The notes beneath the pieces were generated by a model, which did no database searches, was not told the DNA's origin, and worked only from the letters and a program-made list of their open reading frames with translations. Positions 7,901 to 14,500 of a stretch of 20,192 nucleotides of DNA are shown one piece after another. Position numbers and translations under genes: made by a program. Source of the DNA: Prevotella sp. UBA2755 (GTDB lineage Bacteria > Bacteroidota > Bacteroidia > Bacteroidales > Bacteroidaceae); assembly GCA_002353225.1 (NCBI GenBank), contig DEJF01000069.1, positions 18,883 through 39,074 on the forward strand. Reading direction: 5' to 3'. Every line of letters starts with the position of its first letter. Positions within the stretch are counted from its first letter, which is position 1.

Positions 7901-10900
7901 TACGAGGTGGATATCGACAACTATGCTCCCGGTACTGATGGTGCCGACTATGCTGTTGACCAGTTGCAGTTCTATACCAGCAATGCGAAACTGAAGGTGA
8001 AGCAGCAGGATGTGAACTGTGGTGACGAGAGTATCAAGATAAATATCTATATCGATGCGGAGGCTATCCAGAGCAAGGTAGGCTCAAATATCTACTGGCG
8101 TATCTGTGATAAAGACGGTAATCCAATAAGTGCTGATAAAGAGTTGTATGTGGATGGTAATACCACATTGACATACGGGACGACTGCCGTTTCAACTTCA
8201 GGTACAATACCTACGGAGACTGTCTTTAATGCGACAACACCCAACAGCGGTTATTTTATCGGAACGGACGGTAATACCTACTTCTCTCTGGCAAGCAAGG
8301 GCTTTAACTTGGAGCAAGGTGAACAATACTATGTGTCTGTTTACTCCCTGAGTGAACCTTCTGTTTCTGATGAGGCTTTATGGGGTAAGAATACGGATGC
8401 CTGTGATATCTATAGTCCTATCTTCGTGCCGAAGATGATGTATTTAGAGATGCAGGATGCGGAAAATAATGTGGTGACAAGTGTTGATGGCGATTGCTCG
8501 ACGGGTGCAGCAAATGTTAACCTGAAGGTGGTGCTCAACATGCCGGATGCTGATGAAATCTCTGGCTTCAAGGAGTATGCTGCCGTACCTTTCGACTTCT
8601 TCTTAGGCGATAAGTCAACATATACCACTTATGAAAAATCTTCTGTCCTGTTATCCAACGCTCTTGAGGATTTCCGTACAAGTTATCCATCTGCGACAAC
8701 TATCCCCACAGAGTATTCTACTGCTAAGGCTGACAATGCCGCAGTTATCCAACAAGCAGTTGATGCTGGTTTACTCTTCTTGGATGCTTCTCCTATATTC
8801 AATCATTCTATATCAAGTGCAAACAATACGCTGTTGGCGCTTCCAGTAGTGAAGGTGGTGAATAATGGAACAACAGACTTCCATATCTGTTCGCCTTTAG
8901 AGTATGTGTTTACGATTAACACGACAGGCAACGGTCCTACGCTGACCCTCGGTTTTGAGGATGTGACGGGTTATCCCGATGCTGTCCGTGTCGTTCGTGT
9001 GGGATTGAAGCAGTTGAAGAACATGCAGGACGGTAGTTTCATCCTGCATATCCCTGTACATAACTTCAAGAGAAATAACAGTGCTGATGATAAAAATGGT
9101 ACTTTGACGATTACTGGTGATCTTGACTTGCTGAAATATCAGGGAGGTACTGACCAGACCACAGACTCGAAAGTGTCTGTAGATGTGGATAAGGTCGCTA
9201 CTTTTGAGAGTACAACTATCAATAGTAGTAATATGTATATTGCCGTTAACTTCCATGGCGCAGGTGTCAGGAAGCCTACCTTCTATGAGGGCTTTGCCTA
9301 TCGTATGTTCTTCCAAGTACGAGATGCAAGTGATGCTTCGGCATGTGAGGGTAATGTGGAGTTTTTGCTGAAAGTAGTTCCTGAGTTTGTGACATGGCAG
9401 GGAGGAAGCGCTGCGTGGAACAGTGACGCTAACTGGAAACGCTCAGAACGTGCAGAGTTATATAAGGGTGAGGTAACTGATGCCGCAACGGCTAATAACC
9501 AAGCCACAGCAGGTCATCCTAATGGCTATAAGAATAATTCCGAGATTAGCGTATCCACAACACCGTCTACTTTTGTGCCGATGAAGTTCACGTATGTCAC
9601 CATTCCTTCTGACTTACGTGCTCCTAACTTGGTGAACCTGGCTTACGATGGTACAACCAATGTCTATGGCAATATGGAGACTGGTGCAACTGACAATATC
9701 CAGTATGACTTGATGGTGCGTTATACCGAGGAGACTTGTCAGAATCATAGTGTAAGTGGTGCTGTCTACGACTGTGAGAAGTTCTATGGCAACTGGGCGA
9801 AGGAACTGTATATGAAGCCGAATGCGGAGTTGCTGAACCAGCAATACCTCACCTACGAGAAGGTATGGGTGGAGAAGGAACTGGATGCTAATACATGGAC
9901 TCTGATGTCCACACCATTGCAGAATACCTACGCTGGTGATATGTATGTACCTTACAATAGTACGGATGCGAATAAGAATGGTCGCCAGATTTCTGAGGCA
10001 TTCCAGCCGATCACCTTCTCGACGACAGCGAATGCCGCAGGATTTACCTATAGTCGTACGAAGTATCCTGTCTATCAGAAGGGATGGACGCAGCAGGGTG
10101 TGTATGTCTATACAAAGACGAATGATATTCGTAAAACGAAGTATAGTGCCAATATTCCTGGCGGTGTTAGTCTTGTCCTTGACCAGTGGAGTCATGAGTA
10201 TAATGATGTGACCGTGCCCTATAGCACATGGACAGCATTCGCTATCCGTCCGCATAAGAAGGATCAGACAGAGAAGACGCTGATTCGTTTGCCAAAGGCT
10301 GATACCAACTATGATTATTATCAGTGGGACAATACCTCACCAGATGACGGTAAGTTAAGTCAGCCTATCAGCAAGGAGACAACAGGTAAACTTCTGACCG
10401 ATGGTACTGCTAATATCTCTGGTGTGACATACGGAACAGAGTATGGTTCCAATGCCCGTACTGCAAGTGACGGTGATTTCAACGCTTTGGTTACAAACGT
10501 CCAGTCGTCACCTGCTAATTACCAGTTGGTAGGTAATCCGTACTTGTGTTCTATCGATATGGCAGCCTTTATCAGTGGGAACAGTGCTAATCTGGAAACA
10601 GCAGGCTACTGGACCTATACGGATAATAATACAGGTACAGCCTTGACAACAGGAACGGTAGGACCGATGCAGTCGTTCTTCGTCAAAGTGAAGACGGGTG
10701 CAACTAAGGTGATTTTCACCCCTGCTATGATGGTCGATGGGCACACCGTCACTTCCGCTCCAGCCCGTGAGTTTACTCTGATGGCAACGAACGAGCGCGG
10801 CGCTTCTGCTGCAACGGTATCGGTAGGGGAGGAGACGAAGAGCGTGGAGACACTGTTTGACTCTAACCTCGCTGACGTGCCGGTGGTTTATACGGTGGCT

Positions 10901-11278
10901 GAGGGTCGTGCGGTGAGCATCAACAAGGTGGAGGAACTCACGAAACCGATTGCCTTCGGTGTGAACTGCAACAGCAATGACATGGTAGAGGTGACGTTCT
11001 CTGACATCGAACGACTGACGGATGGTGAGGTCTTCGTAGTGGATGCTGTGGATGGTAAGACACAACAGATCTACGAGGGTGATACGTTCACCGTCCAGCC
11101 GAACGACTACGGTCGTTACTTCCTGACCTTCGGTGGTGTGACGAGTATCGAGACGACTCTGCCCACGCAAGATGGTACTGAGGGCGAGAAAGTCATCTTC
11201 GACCTGCAGGGCCGTCGTGTCATCTATCCGGGTAAGGGCGTGTATATCGTTAATGGGAAGAAAGTGGTGTATAAATAA
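1913..11278 (+). CDS. Giant secreted modular surface protein, 3121 residues (probable T9SS cargo)
   Basis: The single uninterrupted frame encodes a protein of roughly 340 kDa. Residues 1-51 are a signal peptide: a long n-region, RR at 33-34, a hydrophobic core LLLFSILSMGVG, and likely cleavage near VWGA. Then come four composite units of about 300 residues, marked by [K/T]Y[A/V/L]R at residues 208, 511, 795 and 1101 and by EPD[W/Y] at 298, 600, 884 and 1200, with weaker EP motifs at 1374 and 1589. A module with IRWYDW follows (about 1430-1600). A jelly-roll-like module around 1850-2030 contains WYQVYG (1975) and DNY...GADYAVDQ, recalling CBM4/9-type carbohydrate-binding folds. A VTW...NW module starts near 2491. 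The C-terminal block has VEKEL (2653), YQLVGNPY (2870), a beta domain from 2953 and a tail DLQGRRV...GKGVYIVNGKKVVYK. That tail resembles Bacteroidetes C-terminal sorting domains, so export by type IX secretion is inferred, not shown. No enzymatic motif was seen; adhesin or surface fibre is the likeliest role. In-frame ATGs at 1937 and 1958 are alternative starts. Confidence 0.9.
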   Translation: MTKLARLLMNFRHSNMGFRHSNKITSATTSLARRALLLFSILSMGVGNVWGAESEDIGGGSHAVNSSYFTISSTQFTGLSTTKEIRVYTIQTTVSSDIKIWQNTTSWSSVWGSSAEIPTTSEYYNSEGGYFAFPLTSGIVTELTTNGLLLEAKTAGISKVTIADPDVDEFLGSEASGATSESGSQEIAKETSAAQTIDLTGVSLTGVKYVRIYLADASGNALSDQSLLTVTYDSNAAVAAGSSAKNGVYVYNAGNNLDLSKVSITLDAGAGNFANYQIKCLLSTSTGTPTEGPALTKEPDWNLTYTYTFTYPVEEIEVPLSVGDLLSNHLELNYHTIAENKLKELSGSSSISSFFGRWYIRNKDTGVRQSLSFGSTAQASTWAIQMGYNNGYFDGNSNGCAINDNAGEYGSTSNDWSYAQLFGWFRVCLPTSIGTQMFEASDYEIVFECTDDYSGSSPVIKLRYIFQFPEIGEFEGEANTGATETSSTQTVADRAATSVAVDVTTQATDAKYARFFVTDAQGMVVNPTSILEVKYNDVAATACTTTNSGFYIYNGGDAFDVSKISVSLKASKLYKTYKVVALYSTALAKMTYAGGAMIEEPDYDNKHTYSFDYTITTYDQTPQVEWDATAMETDATDTKIDANWNTSLAELAAGQTIKWWVKDGSNNIQSLAIGTSRQDGTWTIGLPTGFTVASDVATLSGMTSVDAGQLESWVKTNVYAPSDKTYADVHDYKIVCEVYTNNAGTGNPNARYTFSIHKGFVGSLKSTATDATERVLLAASDVSKEISVTLPTGTKYLRAYLTNVDGNPVDPSGKLSITGGAAVSSSVEAYTVNYGSCLYNNGSALTSPATVTLTLDDTKLDEYKVVVVTSKDNAVVTSDYVSSEPDWDGKTTYWFKYPAKATTSLEENVEWSAQSMQIVAPDIEATVNLGTGYLEKNKKHYTLQWSVVDKDGNAQPLYQGSSRVNDYWSVAISGSPFTLSADSKVLTVTNDANLSTSTWTSWTSPVFYAPANKTMKQITDDGIVFVCKFYEDDNAAALNDALLSMTYTVYIDRTGKLGKLKDGGKRGGETIETITSGQTVATISLKDASDAFLSEMTTAPTYARIYLTKSDGTLIDPTTGEEQLTSISGATAFTTATYGYYLQNESGLTLPDATLTLPADKFNYYYVVVAMSKDTGETGHTGPFAREFSNRAASISSVYEPDYDYIYTIKFKETSTFPGTLTTPHFQHAKEILVSSEDVTELTIPLADNINKIKKELGTSTLVELANNFHVRWYLTKRDANGDYEKIPNSENYLTSVGGTYWKHMTEEDFGLYWNSATGNKPGGDYDAANMLNITVTKPSATDSWEEYRLMIVMSNDLTGQTDDGGDPKKLTHEPDNLNMLYIYNFYLEHEFQFVHDVGESGRPYVTKNGADIDTKDARINATVQQYSWDNSTGSKVAVSEDIRQGVHTVEYDIYVDPTTSTPVNLKLPFQNYFGSGNNLEPAAYIRWYDWTTDINHTRLIMDGSYLEDMQEVNNGSTVSRGFFMLNNSVGGIQPTQDLVGVKFNPNGLNELVTIACDVSKYYDGIYEGSVDDTRAGFSGKKHPYLMHEPTLSTRYIFNIRPASVIATSIQIGEDKLAAGGADMFQLAEDNGRVAVAMKDGNTTFSIRANLSELGYYYINNGASLLNCNNLQWYAYYEDGTGIYRNDTKLTTVDNDETKRISRIKVSALSGTYNHITSAASKSVTVAAGQRFHLVGYIGNGSVMAPVVHYEINLQDAPASAADELPLERTEAYLRQHMTLQATVDFDGLGGTELSSTLTTQSENHSTEPLPWNEAQYGFCYPDVRRIWANGGNDYMGISPLHGEYMLLRSMNGSGITSSGYEYHWWDGTELHDYTYSYGLGLDGRGAAGQYGSFLYVDASDESRTIAKMSFEANLCAGSELCFTGFIANMTGGTVQPQVMSTLYAVAPNGTRTRVVSFHSANLSTSVASTYTAGTWYQVYGRIAIPNNVDLSDVDHYEVDIDNYAPGTDGADYAVDQLQFYTSNAKLKVKQQDVNCGDESIKINIYIDAEAIQSKVGSNIYWRICDKDGNPISADKELYVDGNTTLTYGTTAVSTSGTIPTETVFNATTPNSGYFIGTDGNTYFSLASKGFNLEQGEQYYVSVYSLSEPSVSDEALWGKNTDACDIYSPIFVPKMMYLEMQDAENNVVTSVDGDCSTGAANVNLKVVLNMPDADEISGFKEYAAVPFDFFLGDKSTYTTYEKSSVLLSNALEDFRTSYPSATTIPTEYSTAKADNAAVIQQAVDAGLLFLDASPIFNHSISSANNTLLALPVVKVVNNGTTDFHICSPLEYVFTINTTGNGPTLTLGFEDVTGYPDAVRVVRVGLKQLKNMQDGSFILHIPVHNFKRNNSADDKNGTLTITGDLDLLKYQGGTDQTTDSKVSVDVDKVATFESTTINSSNMYIAVNFHGAGVRKPTFYEGFAYRMFFQVRDASDASACEGNVEFLLKVVPEFVTWQGGSAAWNSDANWKRSERAELYKGEVTDAATANNQATAGHPNGYKNNSEISVSTTPSTFVPMKFTYVTIPSDLRAPNLVNLAYDGTTNVYGNMETGATDNIQYDLMVRYTEETCQNHSVSGAVYDCEKFYGNWAKELYMKPNAELLNQQYLTYEKVWVEKELDANTWTLMSTPLQNTYAGDMYVPYNSTDANKNGRQISEAFQPITFSTTANAAGFTYSRTKYPVYQKGWTQQGVYVYTKTNDIRKTKYSANIPGGVSLVLDQWSHEYNDVTVPYSTWTAFAIRPHKKDQTEKTLIRLPKADTNYDYYQWDNTSPDDGKLSQPISKETTGKLLTDGTANISGVTYGTEYGSNARTASDGDFNALVTNVQSSPANYQLVGNPYLCSIDMAAFISGNSANLETAGYWTYTDNNTGTALTTGTVGPMQSFFVKVKTGATKVIFTPAMMVDGHTVTSAPAREFTLMATNERGASAATVSVGEETKSVETLFDSNLADVPVVYTVAEGRAVSINKVEELTKPIAFGVNCNSNDMVEVTFSDIERLTDGEVFVVDAVDGKTQQIYEGDTFTVQPNDYGRYFLTFGGVTSIETTLPTQDGTEGEKVIFDLQGRRVIYPGKGVYIVNGKKVVYK
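1937..1978 (+). repeat. 21-bp in-frame tandem duplication in the signal-peptide n-region
   Basis: Two copies of ATGnnTTTTAGACATAGTAAC stand head to tail (1937-1957 and 1958-1978), differing only at the two bases after ATG (AA, GG). They encode M-N/G-FRHSN twice. Each copy has an in-frame ATG, so the gene has three possible starts (1913, 1937, 1958), giving signal peptides of about 51, 43 or 36 residues with the same hydrophobic core. Confidence 0.85.
2534..5530 (+). repeat. Four ~300-residue composite modules in the first giant protein
   Basis: At protein level, [K/T]Y[A/V/L]R marks recur at residues 208, 511, 795 and 1101 (spacings 303, 284, 306), and EPD[W/Y] marks at 298, 600, 884 and 1200 (spacings 302, 284, 316). 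Each unit combines a shorter domain of about 100 residues (YARxYL...DG at its start, EPD...Y.F at its end) with a longer Trp-rich domain of about 190 residues (WxV.D...W...; Y.I.CE/V.C.F; ARYTF or similar near the end). The nucleotide sequences of the units have diverged, so this is an old repeat and not a recent expansion. Confidence 0.7.
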
Positions 11279-11311
11279 TTAGGAATTAGGAATTAGAAAT
11301 TAGTAATTAGA
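11277..11311. repeat. Five tandem AATTAGn heptamers over the stop codon
   Basis: AATTAGG, AATTAGG, AATTAGA, AATTAGT and AATTAGA run without gaps from 11277, so the first unit starts inside the TAA stop (11276-11278) of the giant gene. Such heptamer runs are prone to slippage; copy changes here would leave the protein unchanged because the stop precedes the array. Confidence 0.8.
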
Positions 11312-11316
11312 TAATC

Positions 11317-11347
11317 GTCGCAAGACGCTTTTACAAAGCGAAGCGAC
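11317..11347. repeat. Compound hairpin downstream of the first giant gene
   Basis: The outer arms GTCGC (11317-11321) and GCGAC (11343-11347) enclose an inner perfect stem, CGCTTT-TAC-AAAGCG (11326-11340). No T tract follows on the + strand, so it is more likely a 3'-end stabilising structure or repeat than the main terminator. Confidence 0.5.
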
Positions 11348-11367
11348 TAAAAGAATTATAATTAGAT

Positions 11368-11405
11368 AAAAGGCGGTGGATGAATAATTTGCCGCTTTTC
11401 TTTTG
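11368..11405 (+). terminator. Probable intrinsic terminator of the first giant gene
   Basis: AAAAG(G)CGG at 11368-11376 pairs with CCGCTTTT at 11392-11399 around a 15-nt loop with one bulged G, and CTTTTGTTG follows. The shape (A-tract, GC core, T-rich run) is that of an intrinsic terminator about 90 nt after the stop, before the promoter of the next gene. Confidence 0.6.
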
Positions 11406-11408
11406 TTG

Positions 11409-11441
11409 TATGTTACAAAGACCTAAGTGAAATGTAACATA
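11409..11441. promoter_or_regulatory. 9-bp inverted repeat upstream of the promoter, candidate operator
   Basis: TATGTTACA (11409-11417) and TGTAACATA (11433-11441) are perfect inverted repeats separated by 15 bp. Their centres are about 24 bp apart, a little over two helical turns, and the site ends about 25 bp before the -33 element. This placement suits an activator or repressor, but no regulator is encoded in the window to pair with it. Confidence 0.35.
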
Positions 11442-11457
11442 TTATTAAAATAATGTG

Positions 11458-11488
11458 GAAAATATTTTGCTGTTGCTGAAATATTTTC
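11458..11488. promoter_or_regulatory. 10-bp inverted repeat inside the promoter spacer
   Basis: GAAAATATTT (11458-11467) and AAATATTTTC (11479-11488) are perfect inverted repeats with an 11-bp spacer. The left arm overlaps the -33 TTTG and the right arm abuts the TACCTTTG box. A protein bound here would block or remodel the promoter. The arms are AT-only apart from the outer G and C, so chance cannot be excluded. Confidence 0.35.
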
Positions 11489-11496
11489 TACCTTTG
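11466..11496 (+). promoter_or_regulatory. Bacteroidetes-type promoter of the second giant gene
   Basis: TTTG at 11466-11469, a 19-bp spacer and TACCTTTG at 11489-11496 match the Bacteroidetes consensus closely. Transcription would start at about 11501-11504, giving a leader of 35-65 nt depending on the start codon used. It indicates that the second giant gene is transcribed on its own. Confidence 0.75.
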
Positions 11497-11566
11497 CGTT
11501 TTAACAGGTAAAAGCGTAAAAAATATTAATGAACTGATGCTGATAATGGACTTTGTAGTTAAAAAG

Positions 11567-14500
11567 ATGAAAACCATAGGTACAATATTTCAGTTCCCGA
11601 CCGTAACTCGTCGAGTATTTATTCTTGTAGCCGTACTCCTGACTGGAATCGGCAGTGTTTGGGGACAAGTTTCTTTTTCTACCAATGCGGTAACAAAGGA
11701 ATTTTATCTTAATAAAGGTTCTCAGACCTCGGTAGATGTCGATATAACATCCAAAATTAGCCAAATTTGTTCAGATCTGTCCACTGTAGCCGGAACAACG
11801 ATAACTCCTTCTTCCCTGAGCAGTAATTATGTTTTACTTTGGGGACTGGGTGATGAAAGTGGAAATGTTGTAACGTCTACATCTACGGTAAAAGCAGGTA
11901 TTGCGAATAATGCAGCATCTAATTTGTTCTATATTAAATCTACATTTGCTAATGCTTGGGAATCTGGAAATATGAAGCCATATGATAATAATGGTTTCTC
12001 TTTCATTTATTATAATGGTTGTCAGGGGAGTTCTATTGATTTTGCTAATCCTACTAATGAAAATAAAAAGGTTTTAGGTGTGACTCTTTCTACTCCTAAT
12101 TCATCATCTCTAAGTAACTATGAAACTACTAATTCGTTGATATTTGCTTTAACTTATGAAAATCATGAGTATGACGCTTGGAATCCTAGTTTTTCGACCC
12201 AAGAATTTAAACTTAAATACATTTTCCATTTTGGTAAAGACCCGAATAGTTTTGCTGGTGATTGGACTCAACCAGAACCAGACCCAATAACTTTCGAATT
12301 GGAGACTAATACTTCTACTTCAGCACAAATAGATTTTTCAGATATATTGAGCGAATTGCCAGGTGTAAAGTATGCACGTTTTTATTTGGAAAAGAACGGG
12401 GAGGCAAGTGAGTTAAGTTCTACCGCTATCTCTATTGCATCGGGACAAACAACATCTGATGCTTCTTGTGGTGTTTATTTGTTCACAGGAAGTACTTTTA
12501 ATTCAGAAACAGACTTGAAGGTAACTATAAACATAGATGAAGATATTGAGGACTATAAACTTATTGCATATTTCTCAGATGACGATCCTCAAAGTTTTTC
12601 TGGGACAACAGTTACTAAAGAACCGGCTGTTCTTGATGCAAAGAAAATATACAAATTTAATTATCCTATTAATAAAATAAATAAATATATTGCTTGGAAT
12701 ACGAATAGTACGACCATAGATCTTGCTTCGTTGATAAATTCGGATCTACCGACTCTTACCAATAGTTCTACAAAAGGTTATATAGGGTGGACACTTTATG
12801 ATGGTGCTTATGGTTCTTCTAATGCTGTATCTGTGGCGGGTAATAACTGGAGCGGTGGAAGTTGGTCAATGTATGGGAATGGAATGAATAATATGTCTGT
12901 CACTCAAGATTCCCAAACTCTCTTTTCTATTAGTGACGGTCAATTGTCTAATACCAATCACTGGACAGCGTTTACAAATCCTGTGCTGAAAGCACCCAAT
13001 TCAAATACTTTTGAGACGTACAAGAACTATGTATTAGTATGTGAAGTTTCAGATGTGTCTTCTGAGAAGATACGAGTCCGCTATATCTTCCATTTCAATG
13101 CTGATGGCTTAGAACCATACGAGTTGGTGAATGAGACAGTAATCACGGATACGAAGAAGGCAGTGCCTACGACTGACTATGAGGCAGCTAATAAGGTGTT
13201 TGATATTTCTGATGCTTTGGTGTCGGGAGCTAAGTATGCCCGTGTCTATGTGGCTAAGTATGGTAATGCCAATGATGAGAGCGCGAATCTGACAGTGACT
13301 TACGACGGTGCTGCATTGACTCAGTGCGCTGCGGGCAACGTGAAGTATGGTTGGTACCTATCTGAGGCAGGTGGTATTAATCCTGCGAAGTTGAGCATCA
13401 CCGGTCTTGATGCTGCTGAAATGCTGAAATATGAACTGGTCATCGTGTCAGCAGACGAAGAACTCAGCGGCACGAAGGAACCTGCTTGGGATAAGAAGAC
13501 CGTCATTTACCTTCAGAAGGACATCCGTAACCGTGTGCTGGCGGATAGTGAAAAACAGAATCTGGTTCTTAACTTCCAAGACAATATCCTCACTACTCAG
13601 TTAGGAGGTGCTCAGGTTTCGGACTTCTCCAAGTCACTCTATGCCAAATGGTATGTCCTTGACCCATTAGGCAATGTGCAGACCGTCTCTGGTGGAAACC
13701 ATTCTGGTGGCGACGATTGGCATTTTGACCTCCGCTATTCCGGATTAGGCGACTGGAGTAATGAAAGCAATATACTAAAGTATTACACAGGTCTTAACGA
13801 AAATACCACAAGTACTAATATTGAGAGTGGTAACGGATGGACAGATCAAGTGGCTAAGGCTAATGGTGTCTATGTTCCTGGTGGCAAGCACACTACTGAT
13901 TATATCGGCTATCAAGTGGTCTTCGAGTTCTGCGACGAGTACGACACCTCGACTGGAGAGCCAGCCTATAAACTGAAATATACCACTACCATCGTCGATC
14001 CCAATGCCTTTACTGGAACACTGAGTATTACGGGTGTGGCAGACGGCATGACGCAGACGGTGGAGCGTAGTGCTGCTCAGGTAAATGTTGACCTGGATGG
14101 TGGTGCCTTCGCCCACAGCAAGTTGAGTGGCAAGGATCTGAAGTATGCCCGATTCTATCTGGCTGATGCGGAAGGACACCTGGTGAACCCTGACGGGAAA
14201 CTTGAAGTGAAGTACGACGGTGCAACAACTAACGTGACTGCCTGCAACAATGCTGAGGAGGGCTACTATATCTATTTGGGTGGCGACCCTATCACTGCGC
14301 TCGACAAGAGCAAGGTCAGCGTTCAGTTGAAAGCGCCGAAGACCTATAAATTATATAAGGTGGTTGGCGTGTTCTCTACGGAGATGACGGAGATGATGCC
14401 TGATGATGGCAATACACCGCTGACCCGTGAGCCCGACTGGGAGTTGAACTACAGTTGGAACTTCACCTATCCCGCTCCGACCACCAAGGAGTATGCCCGC

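Noticed and set aside
9614..10255. 213-codon minus-strand frame (and a similar one at 10508-11170)
   Set aside because: These long antisense frames arise because the sense gene rarely uses codons whose complements are stops. There is no recognisable domain, and the sense strand here encodes the conserved C-terminal block.
1913..11278. Frameshift or gene fusion in the giant gene at the composition shift
   Set aside because: The frame is continuous with the expected module pattern on both sides of the shift; it is a composition change, not a break.
11277..11311. CRISPR-like or phase-variation repeat
   Set aside because: Five 7-bp units without spacers are a simple tandem repeat located after the stop codon, so neither a CRISPR array nor a frame-switching tract.
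11458..11488. Invertible (phase-variable) promoter flanked by inverted repeats
   Set aside because: The inverted repeat has only an 11-bp spacer and the promoter boxes overlap or lie outside it, so inversion could not switch the promoter; no invertase is nearby.
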